A DNA stretch of 6,848 nt from Clostridia bacterium (GTDB taxonomy: Bacteria > Bacillota > Clostridia > Oscillospirales > CAG-272), in contig JAFTXB010000079.1 of the NCBI GenBank assembly GCA_017461825.1, positions 1 to 6,848 on the forward strand, read 5' to 3'. Positions 1-5,708 of the stretch are shown one piece after another. Under the pieces are notes generated by a model, which was given only the letters and a program-made list of their open reading frames with translations, had not been told where the DNA came from and made no database searches. Position numbers and translations under genes: made by a program. Every line of letters starts with the position of its first letter. Position 1 is the first letter of the stretch.

Positions 1-473
1 TCACCGCCGTGGTTATTGAGCTGGGACGGGAAGAAATACATTTCGGGCTTGCCGTCGGCCCCCACTCTTTTGGCGTGTTGATCGCGGTGGTGAATGTGGT
101 GCGGCAGAGGACCAGCGTTATCAAAAAATTTCGAGAACATAGGCCATTTATGATATTTGTTCCAAAGGTCGTTTCCGATCAGCGCACCCTTCAGCTCGTC
201 CACCATGTCGCGAAGCAGGATCTGCTCGGAGCCGTCTGCGGACACGACGTAGGAAAGTCCCTCGTCCTCGGGGGTGTCAGGGCCGTTCTCCGCCCACGTA
301 GTGGACGCGAACCAACGCTCGTCAATACCGCCCTTTTCGGTTCCCTTGCAGTAGTAGTCGTCGGGGTGAAGCTTAATTCGCTTACCGGGACGGCAGAAGG
401 AACGGTATACCCAGGTGGGCTTCAGACGAAGAATGCCTTCGCCCTCTTTCATCAATTTTTCGGAAAGTGTCAT
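1..473 (-). CDS. ManA-like (type I phosphomannose isomerase family) cupin, N-terminal part, runs off left edge
   Basis: Begins with ATG at 473-471 and stays open to the window edge, giving 157 visible residues and no stop. GGAGGA at 481-486 lies 7 nt before the ATG and directly follows the stop of the upstream gene (14 nt between the genes), which supports the start and tight operon coupling. The segment at residues 121-150 has PLPHHIHH followed by GKPEMYFF. This matches the pattern of the type I phosphomannose isomerase metal site, in which a QxH pair is followed by a KxE glutamate. H126, H128 and E144 are the expected ligands; His would replace the usual Gln. An earlier stretch, ERWFASTTW (52-60), sits where ManA proteins have their conserved E-W segment. 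Family role: zinc-dependent aldose-ketose isomerisation of a sugar phosphate in the cytoplasm. No signal peptide is seen. Real substrate unknown; a non-catalytic or different-sugar cupin is possible. The fourth metal ligand would lie outside the window. Confidence 0.65.
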   Translation of the reverse strand, partial: MTLSEKLMKEGEGILRLKPTWVYRSFCRPGKRIKLHPDDYYCKGTEKGGIDERWFASTTWAENGPDTPEDEGLSYVVSADGSEQILLRDMVDELKGALIGNDLWNKYHKWPMFSKFFDNAGPLPHHIHHRDQHAKRVGADGKPEMYFFPSQLNNHGG

Positions 474-487
474 GATAAAATCCTCCA

Positions 488-1384
488 TTATTTAAATCGT
501 TCAAAATTCATATTCAAAGTGTACGTATGCGCTCCCTTTGCCCCGATCGGTGTTTTTTGAAAGCGGTCAAAGCGTGTGGTAGCAGGCTCAAGCCCCAGCG
601 CGTAATCGTCCTCTGCCATGCTCTTCCATTCGAGAAGCACGGGAAGCTTTTGCGCATCGTAGGTCAACCTTACGCCAAATCCCCTGCGGCGGTTGACGTA
701 TTCCGCGCATCCGTCCTTTACCGTGTGGTAGTAAACGACCTCCTCGGCTCCCGCGATCGGCTCGGTAATCTCTCCTGCGGTCTTTTCATTGGCACGGGCA
801 AGAGGTGTCAAGCCTTCACGGGTCAGGTAATTGATCTTCACTTCCCCACCCTTTTCCAGAAACGGCGCGCCGAAGTTGCAGTGATAAAGCAGACAGTAGT
901 CGGCAGGCACGGCACGGGTATTTTCAATGCGATCAGTGACGGTGACACCGCTTGGCGTAACGCACAGCGCGCGGTGCAGGATCAGACTGTCACAGAAAAG
1001 TCCCGTGGTTGCAACGTCGCCAAAAACGTATACGTTGCCGTCCTTGACCTCATAGCATACGTTTTCGGCAGGCGTGCCGTGAAGCGTGCCGTGCGTGTAA
1101 AGCCTCGGAACACAGTTGCTGACGTTATCCAAACCGCAGGTATAAAGCAAGCCGCCTTCAAAGCTTTTTGCAAAATCGTTTTTCTGCGCGGACAAGCCGT
1201 TGCGGCTGATAAACGACACCCCCGTGCCACCAAAGGCAGCATGGGCAATATCCAACGCATGATCCTTGACGATCACACACTCCATGGCTCCGTTACGAAC
1301 GAGTAGTGCCGATAAGCCCTTTGCGCGTCCACTGTCAAAGCTGACCTCGGAAACGCTGATATCTTCATATCCGTTATAATACAT
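488..1384 (-). CDS. DUF4432 aldose 1-epimerase-like protein
   Basis: Complete gene of 298 residues, normal for this family. ATG at 1384-1382 is preceded by a strong GGGGAGGAG (1387-1395) that fills almost the whole 11-nt gap to the upstream esterase gene. The protein looks like the DUF4432 branch of the galactose-mutarotase-like beta-sandwich superfamily. Recognisable marks are GGLLYTCGLDN (77-87), the HG pair at H98, NTPAE-like GTPAEN (103-108), YHCNFGAPFL (167-176, with H168), EWK (252-254) and GLEP (264-267). In mutarotases, histidines and a late glutamate act on the sugar ring; H98, H168 and E252 or E266 are candidates, but this assignment is inference. It has no signal peptide, so it should act in the cytoplasm, binding or interconverting anomers of a sugar made available by its neighbours. 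Substrate is not deducible. The family call is firm and the reaction is not. Confidence 0.82.
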   Translation of the reverse strand: MYYNGYEDISVSEVSFDSGRAKGLSALLVRNGAMECVIVKDHALDIAHAAFGGTGVSFISRNGLSAQKNDFAKSFEGGLLYTCGLDNVSNCVPRLYTHGTLHGTPAENVCYEVKDGNVYVFGDVATTGLFCDSLILHRALCVTPSGVTVTDRIENTRAVPADYCLLYHCNFGAPFLEKGGEVKINYLTREGLTPLARANEKTAGEITEPIAGAEEVVYYHTVKDGCAEYVNRRRGFGVRLTYDAQKLPVLLEWKSMAEDDYALGLEPATTRFDRFQKTPIGAKGAHTYTLNMNFERFK

Positions 1385-1395
1385 AGCTCCTCCCC

Positions 1396-2055
1396 TTACA
1401 GCATACGATGATAGTCAAAGTCGCACGCGGCGAGGAACGCTCTTGCCATCATCATGCTGCCGATCCAGTTGGGGTGAATACGGTCCCACGCAATGGAAGC
1501 GGGATGCCTGTAGGCGCAATGCTCCTCGTACATTTTTTGAAAGTCCACGAAAATACAGCCGTGCTTTTTTGCCAAGGCTCTTGCGATCGCCACGTATTCG
1601 TTCATTCTGGCTCTCATTTTGTCCTCGGAATTTGGCTCAATGATGTAGGGCGAGAGAATAAATACGCCCTTCACCCGATCCTTGACCTTCAGGATCATTT
1701 CCTCCAAGTTTCGCTCGTACTCATCGGGCAGAACGTGCTGTGAGGGGAACGCGGGCAGATCAAACTGCCGCCAGACGTCGTTGATCCCGATGCAGATCGA
1801 CACCCACTGCGGATGACGCTCCACCACGTCACGGTCAAAGCGAGCCAACAGATCTCTGCTGGTGTTGCCCGAAATGCCGGCATTGGTAACGCGCACAAAA
1901 ACATCGGGATAAGCTGCGGCAAGCAGGCTTTCCACCATGCGGACGTAGCCCTTCCCCAAGCCGTCAAACAGCCCTTCTCCCACGGGATTCGTGCTGCCCA
2001 TGTCGGTTACCGAATCTCCCGCGAAGATGATCCGATCATAATTTTCAAATATCAT
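1396..2055 (-). CDS. SGNH/GDSL-family esterase or deacylase
   Basis: 219 residues from the ATG at 2055-2053. All four SGNH blocks are present: GDSVTD with nucleophile S15; G60 in NAGISGNTS; GIND with N92; and DRIHPN with the D191/H194 catalytic pair. The length fits stand-alone bacterial SGNH hydrolases that remove acetyl or other acyl groups from carbohydrates. No signal peptide or membrane segment is seen, so it is predicted to be cytoplasmic, acting on imported sugars or oligosaccharides. The frame can be extended 10 codons to a GTG at 2085-2083, but the ATG has a good AAGGGAG site 6 nt upstream, and the residues before it (WNDEPREKT) do not look like the family, whose conserved part starts just after the ATG. 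The gene lies 61 nt after the large secreted gene and 11 nt before the DUF4432 gene. Substrate unknown; a lysophospholipase or thioesterase role is less likely given the sugar-enzyme neighbours. Confidence 0.9.
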   Translation of the reverse strand: MIFENYDRIIFAGDSVTDMGSTNPVGEGLFDGLGKGYVRMVESLLAAAYPDVFVRVTNAGISGNTSRDLLARFDRDVVERHPQWVSICIGINDVWRQFDLPAFPSQHVLPDEYERNLEEMILKVKDRVKGVFILSPYIIEPNSEDKMRARMNEYVAIARALAKKHGCIFVDFQKMYEEHCAYRHPASIAWDRIHPNWIGSMMMARAFLAACDFDYHRML

Positions 2056-2061
2056 GGTTTT

Positions 2062-2068
2062 CTCCCTT
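2062..2068 (-). promoter_or_regulatory. Ribosome binding site fixing the SGNH gene start
   Basis: On the minus strand this reads AAGGGAG, followed by 6 nt (AAAACC) and the ATG at 2055-2053. It favours that ATG over the in-frame GTG at 2085-2083, which has only a weak AAGGGT directly against it and lies in the loop of the inverted repeat at 2072-2109. Confidence 0.75.
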
Positions 2069-2071
2069 GGT

Positions 2072-2109
2072 TCATCGTTCCACACCCTTACCTGAGCGCG
2101 GAACGATGA
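2072..2109 (-). other. Intercistronic stem-loop between the secreted MBL gene and the SGNH gene
   Basis: Perfect 10-bp inverted repeat: TCATCGTTCC (2072-2081) and GGAACGATGA (2100-2109), separated by 18 nt. It starts 7 nt after the stop codon of the large gene and ends 3 nt before the ribosome binding site of the SGNH gene, filling most of the 61-nt gap. No run of U follows the 3' arm in the transcript, so it is not a typical intrinsic terminator. By position it could stabilise the 3' end of the upstream cistron, mark a processing site, or lower translation of the enzymes relative to the secreted proteins. The pairing is read from sequence; the role is inference. Confidence 0.55.
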
Positions 2110-2116
2110 TTATAAA

Positions 2117-3274
2117 TTATTGTGCTGATTTTGTGCAGGTGATGCCTCCGTCAAAGGTGACGGTGGTATTGATCGGATTGCCGCTGTTGTCACAGTTGGC
2201 ATAAAACAGAACATTGGAATTAATCCCACGAAGCATTCTGTAGATATAGTTACCATATGCAGAGGAGTGATTAAGGTGCTGATTGGAATTTGACCAAAGC
2301 GCGTAATTGGCATTGATCTTTTCATAAAGTGCTTGACTGCCGCCGTTATCCCAGCCGTGGTGTGCCACTTGCACAATATCGGTTTTGAGATAATCCCCCC
2401 ACATTGCTGCCAAGCGGTCTCCGTGCGCTTTGTAGATATCGGCAAGGAAGATCGCCTTTGCCTCGTCCGTGTCCCCTGAGTTAAAGGTTGCACGGAAAGT
2501 CAGGCAGGTATTGTTCATTTCGGTCAACGCGTTGGGATACATATCCTCATACGTGCTCAAAAATTCAAACTCGACACCGCCAACCGAAAAAGCATAGCCC
2601 GTGTGGAGCGTATACACCTTTGAATTTTCAAAATACGATTGATATTTACCTGCGTTACTGTTCAAATACGTATCCACATTTTCCGCATACAAAACCGAAT
2701 GATCGGTTGGAATATTCCAAAGCAGATATTCCAATTCTACTGTTTTGCCGTACTTTTCGCCAAACTCCTGAAAGGTATCATAATGATCGCTGTGACTATG
2801 CGTCAGGATCCACGCCGCGATCTTAATCTTTCCGTCGCTTCTCTTATTGTTCACAGCAAGGAATTGATAAAGCTTCTCCGCAAGTCCGTAATAATCGGGA
2901 TATTCGCTTGAGCCCCCGTCATCGCGTCCTCCGTCCACGATCACGTATCTGCCATCTTCCAGCGTGATCACATAGCTCATTCCGAGAGTCGGTCCTTTGT
3001 CGATCGACGTATATTGAAGACCGAACTGTACAAGACTTGCCTCCGTGACCTTTGCGCCGTCCGCGGAAAAGGTGGGAATGGGCGAATAGGGCTCAAGTGT
3101 CACGCGAAGCTCCTGCAGGTCGGCAAGGTAGTAAACCCAAACGCCCTCGTTCCCTTTGCAATAGCCCGCAAAACGGTTGTTGGATGCCTGCCGACTGTAG
3201 TACGAGGTGTAGCCGTTTGCCTCAAGCAACGCAAGATAGCTATCGTAAACATCCGAGGAAACGTTTTCATACGA
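2117..3274 (-). repeat. Tandem duplication, downstream copy (C-terminal MBL half of the complete gene)
   Basis: Codons 807-1191 plus stop of the complete secreted gene pair with 5709-6848. This copy is 18 nt (6 residues) longer because of an insertion just after the VDGGRDD segment. Hand comparison gives roughly 55 differences over 379 aligned residues, strongly clustered. Over 2941-3274 only about 13 of 334 bases differ from the other copy. The left limit is the shared stop codon; the right limit is set by the window edge, so the repeat probably extends further into this gene. Confidence 0.9.
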
Positions 3275-5692
3275 TAAAACAATGCCGTTATTTGCAGCTG
3301 TGTTGGCACCTGTATACCAAATTTCCTCCGGGAGCGGTGTACTGTACGCCATGCACTCATAATTCCATGTCAAGCAGCCCCCAACAGGAGAATAAAAGCA
3401 CAACTCCGTAGAATTAGGAGCAACCGTTTGACGGTATGCCTTCAGAATCGACTGAAACAGCTCGCATGCATCGTGCAATCGATCGCGGTTCCATCCACAC
3501 AGATAGAATTCTCCGTTCTCGATTTTGATTCCATATTGGTTATAGGAAAAACCATTCCGTTTGTTCCCAATATTACCGATATAAATTGCTTTGTCAACAG
3601 TTCTCTCATCACTCTCGGCATACACAGTATAGGTATTTCCGCTCAATTCGGCAAGCAGATCGGCAAGCTCTTTTGCGAGTGCTTGCTGATATTTTTCGTC
3701 ATCCTCGGCATACACAATACAATATCTGTCCGCCCCAATACTCAACGCCGTATATTCACCGCTGACGTAACCGTCTACGGGGACCTCACATTCACCGTTT
3801 ACGATCATGTTGTTGCAATAATATTTCAATGCATCCACCAAAATCAGATTATTGTAAGCTGTGATCACTGTCTTGTTGTCGGCTGCGGTAATCGAATACC
3901 GCTCGCCCTCCAGCAAATTCTTTGCCGCATGAGATAGCTCGTGTGTGGTGTCTCCGATCAAAAAGTCAAAGTCATCGGTTTCCACAAGCTCCGTATCTTT
4001 AACAAAGGTGATCTTTGATCCGGTCAAAGCACAAAACGCTTCGGCAAAGGCGCCGTACTCCTGTAGCAAAGCAGCACCTGTATTCGAGCCGATCACTGCC
4101 TTGTAAACCGTTGCATCATCCACCGCCCCGGCAGAGTGATACGAGCCGCTTTCATATACGATTTCAAACGACATGCCCCGCTCAGGATCGGCAGAGGCGA
4201 AATTGCCAATTGGTGTCACCTTGTAAGTGACTGTTCCAATCGACACAGGGATATCCGTGATCGCAAGCGCCACGTAGTATCTTCCATTGGGAGCACTGAC
4301 CTTTTGATATCCATCCTCGGTCACAGCATTTATGGATCTGTAAACGGTTTGTGCGGTCAATTCCACTTTTTTGGTAACGGTCTTCCCGTTTTCGATGTAG
4401 GATGCCTCCACGCAAAAGCCTACATCGGAATACTCTAAGCTACTAATCTCCGCAATCAGACGGACACTGTAAAGTCCGTCATTGATCTTAGAGCTTTGGA
4501 TATACTTCAACTCAATTTTGAAGAAGTTATCATAGACCAAACGCGGCAAAGGATAGTCTCCCTTGCGTGTCACCCAGGTGGGAGCAGTTGCGAAAGTTGT
4601 ATCCGTTGCATCCCTTCCGTCAAAATCCAGCGCAAACAGTGCGGTTGCGATTTTCTCCCCCTTCGTGGTTGTGTCGGTAGCAGTAAGGTCAACACTTCCC
4701 GTAGTAGTTGTTGTTCCATCGCCTCTGATGCCGCCCACAAGACCGACATCACTGTAATCCACACATCTCAGCACCTGTGTATCACTTTTGTAGAGTTCAT
4801 GAACCAACGGTCTGCCTACTAAACCGCCGGAATAGGGACGCTCCGGAATTGTTCCATAATTTGCGCAATCCTCAACTGTGACCTCAAAAGGCAAAGTATT
4901 TCCATTTACGCCAACTCGTCCGACAATGCCGCCGTATTCCGAATCGGCAGAAGTTGATGCCGATATAATACTTCCGGCAAAAACACTTTCCTTTACGGTC
5001 AAATTTGTGTATCCATCTCTTCCCACCATGCAAACAATTCCACCGATATATACCAAGCCTGTGTTCGTGGAAACAAGGGTTGCGTCTACATAACAACCGC
5101 TCACCCAAACATTGGCTTTATTTGCTTCGGTTGAAGCACCGATAACACGCCCAATAAGTGCGCCAAAGTACACATCGTTCCGCGTATTGACAAAGCAGGA
5201 ATTAACAAGCCCCAAATTCTTGATGACAGCGTTTCCGCCAACAAAACGAAACAGTCCGTTAAAGGTTCCGTCCGTGACATAATATATTCCCGAGATTGTA
5301 TGTCCGTTGCCGTCAAAGCTACCTTTGAAACAGAAATTTGCATCATTGCCAATCGGTGTCCAAGCATGGTAAGAGGAAGGAGCCGTATCTTTCCATGTGG
5401 TTGCATTCCCCTCATTCCAGATAATATCAGTTTTGAGTGTAATCGTTGCGCCTTCAAAAGAACAGGTTTTACAGGCTTCAGCAAAATCTGCCAATTCATC
5501 GGCACTGTCAATCTCAAATTGTCTGGTTCCCGAGTTGTATGCATTTTTCATCGCAGAACCGTTGGCAGGTTCATTGGTTCGGTATGTCGGATTTGAGCTT
5601 ACGCTCTCCTCTGCCGATCCGAGGATCGGCAGAGTGAGGAGCATACAGACAGTCAAGATCAGACAAATAAACTGTTGAACATATTTTTTCAT
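2117..5692 (-). CDS. Large secreted multidomain protein: beta-helix/GLUG-like region, accessory modules, C-terminal metallo-beta-lactamase-fold domain
   Basis: 1191 residues, complete. The ATG at 5692 has AGGGGA 9 nt upstream. Residues 1-27 form a Sec signal peptide (KK, hydrophobic core 8-24, likely cleavage after GSA27). Domains by eye: (a) about 55-325, beta-helix with GLUG-like turns, including WTPIG (111-115), the typical SFDGNGHTI (125-133), and GALIG, GGIV, GGLVG turns; (b) about 390-495, a beta-sandwich; (c) about 528-630 and 655-755, two similar alpha/beta modules resembling the accessory domain before GH20 or GH67 catalytic domains; (d) about 765-870, a small alpha/beta module; (e) about 880-1191, an MBL domain. 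MBL motifs: VDGG with D920, THSHSDH (964-970), NNTCL (1060-1064), LAD with D1085, and AHHG (1110-1113). The AHHG and NNTxL pattern recalls ComEC-type MBL domains, but there is no ComEC membrane channel. No LPxTG, SLH or dockerin is seen, so it is probably released or held non-covalently. The metal site looks intact, so hydrolysis is plausible; the substrate is unknown. Confidence 0.88.
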   Translation of the reverse strand: MKKYVQQFICLILTVCMLLTLPILGSAEESVSSNPTYRTNEPANGSAMKNAYNSGTRQFEIDSADELADFAEACKTCSFEGATITLKTDIIWNEGNATTWKDTAPSSYHAWTPIGNDANFCFKGSFDGNGHTISGIYYVTDGTFNGLFRFVGGNAVIKNLGLVNSCFVNTRNDVYFGALIGRVIGASTEANKANVWVSGCYVDATLVSTNTGLVYIGGIVCMVGRDGYTNLTVKESVFAGSIISASTSADSEYGGIVGRVGVNGNTLPFEVTVEDCANYGTIPERPYSGGLVGRPLVHELYKSDTQVLRCVDYSDVGLVGGIRGDGTTTTTGSVDLTATDTTTKGEKIATALFALDFDGRDATDTTFATAPTWVTRKGDYPLPRLVYDNFFKIELKYIQSSKINDGLYSVRLIAEISSLEYSDVGFCVEASYIENGKTVTKKVELTAQTVYRSINAVTEDGYQKVSAPNGRYYVALAITDIPVSIGTVTYKVTPIGNFASADPERGMSFEIVYESGSYHSAGAVDDATVYKAVIGSNTGAALLQEYGAFAEAFCALTGSKITFVKDTELVETDDFDFLIGDTTHELSHAAKNLLEGERYSITAADNKTVITAYNNLILVDALKYYCNNMIVNGECEVPVDGYVSGEYTALSIGADRYCIVYAEDDEKYQQALAKELADLLAELSGNTYTVYAESDERTVDKAIYIGNIGNKRNGFSYNQYGIKIENGEFYLCGWNRDRLHDACELFQSILKAYRQTVAPNSTELCFYSPVGGCLTWNYECMAYSTPLPEEIWYTGANTAANNGIVLSYENVSSDVYDSYLALLEANGYTSYYSRQASNNRFAGYCKGNEGVWVYYLADLQELRVTLEPYSPIPTFSADGAKVTEASLVQFGLQYTSIDKGPTLGMSYVITLEDGRYVIVDGGRDDGGSSEYPDYYGLAEKLYQFLAVNNKRSDGKIKIAAWILTHSHSDHYDTFQEFGEKYGKTVELEYLLWNIPTDHSVLYAENVDTYLNSNAGKYQSYFENSKVYTLHTGYAFSVGGVEFEFLSTYEDMYPNALTEMNNTCLTFRATFNSGDTDEAKAIFLADIYKAHGDRLAAMWGDYLKTDIVQVAHHGWDNGGSQALYEKINANYALWSNSNQHLNHSSAYGNYIYRMLRGINSNVLFYANCDNSGNPINTTVTFDGGITCTKSAQ
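5609..5634 (-). other. Perfect 12-bp inverted repeat inside the signal-peptide coding region
   Basis: CTCTGCCGATCC (5609-5620) and GGATCGGCAGAG (5623-5634) are exact reverse complements with only 2 nt between them, so the mRNA could form a GC-rich hairpin, with a loop slightly opened in practice, about 59-84 nt into the coding sequence. It covers codons 20-28, which encode the end of the hydrophobic core and the signal cleavage site (LPILGSAE). No U-run follows. It may slow translation or act as a structural checkpoint, or be a chance result of codon choice. Confidence 0.5.
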
Positions 5693-5701
5693 ATTACATA
5701 A

Positions 5702-5708
5702 TCCCCTA
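5702..5708 (-). promoter_or_regulatory. Ribosome binding site of the complete secreted MBL gene
   Basis: Reads TAGGGGA on the minus strand, 9 nt before the ATG at 5692-5690. It sits directly after the stop codon of the upstream paralogue (5711-5709), in a gap of only 16 nt. There is no room for a promoter or terminator between the paralogues, so they are predicted to be co-transcribed. Confidence 0.7.

Noticed and set aside
9..1306. Long open frames on the plus strand opposite the ManA-like and DUF4432 genes
   Set aside because: They lie antisense to genes with clear family motifs, good ribosome binding sites and operon spacing. Their translations show no recognisable domain, and they are a usual by-product of codon bias in the opposite strand.
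2072..2109. Intrinsic transcription terminator
   Set aside because: The stem is good, but the transcript continues ACCAAGGGAG after it rather than a U-run, and the next gene starts 17 nt later.
2615..2704. Diversity-generating retroelement variable region, because of the clustered differences between copies
   Set aside because: No reverse transcriptase or template repeat is visible, and the differences are not confined to adenine positions. Paralogue divergence with gene conversion explains them more simply.
2117..3074. Antibiotic-resistance beta-lactamase
   Set aside because: Only the fold-level metal motifs are shared. The AHHG and NNTxL features, large accessory domains and sugar-gene context do not fit class B beta-lactamases.
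2117..5692. ComEC/Rec2 DNA-uptake protein
   Set aside because: The MBL domain is similar in motif, but there is only an N-terminal signal peptide, no multi-pass membrane competence domain, and no competence genes nearby.
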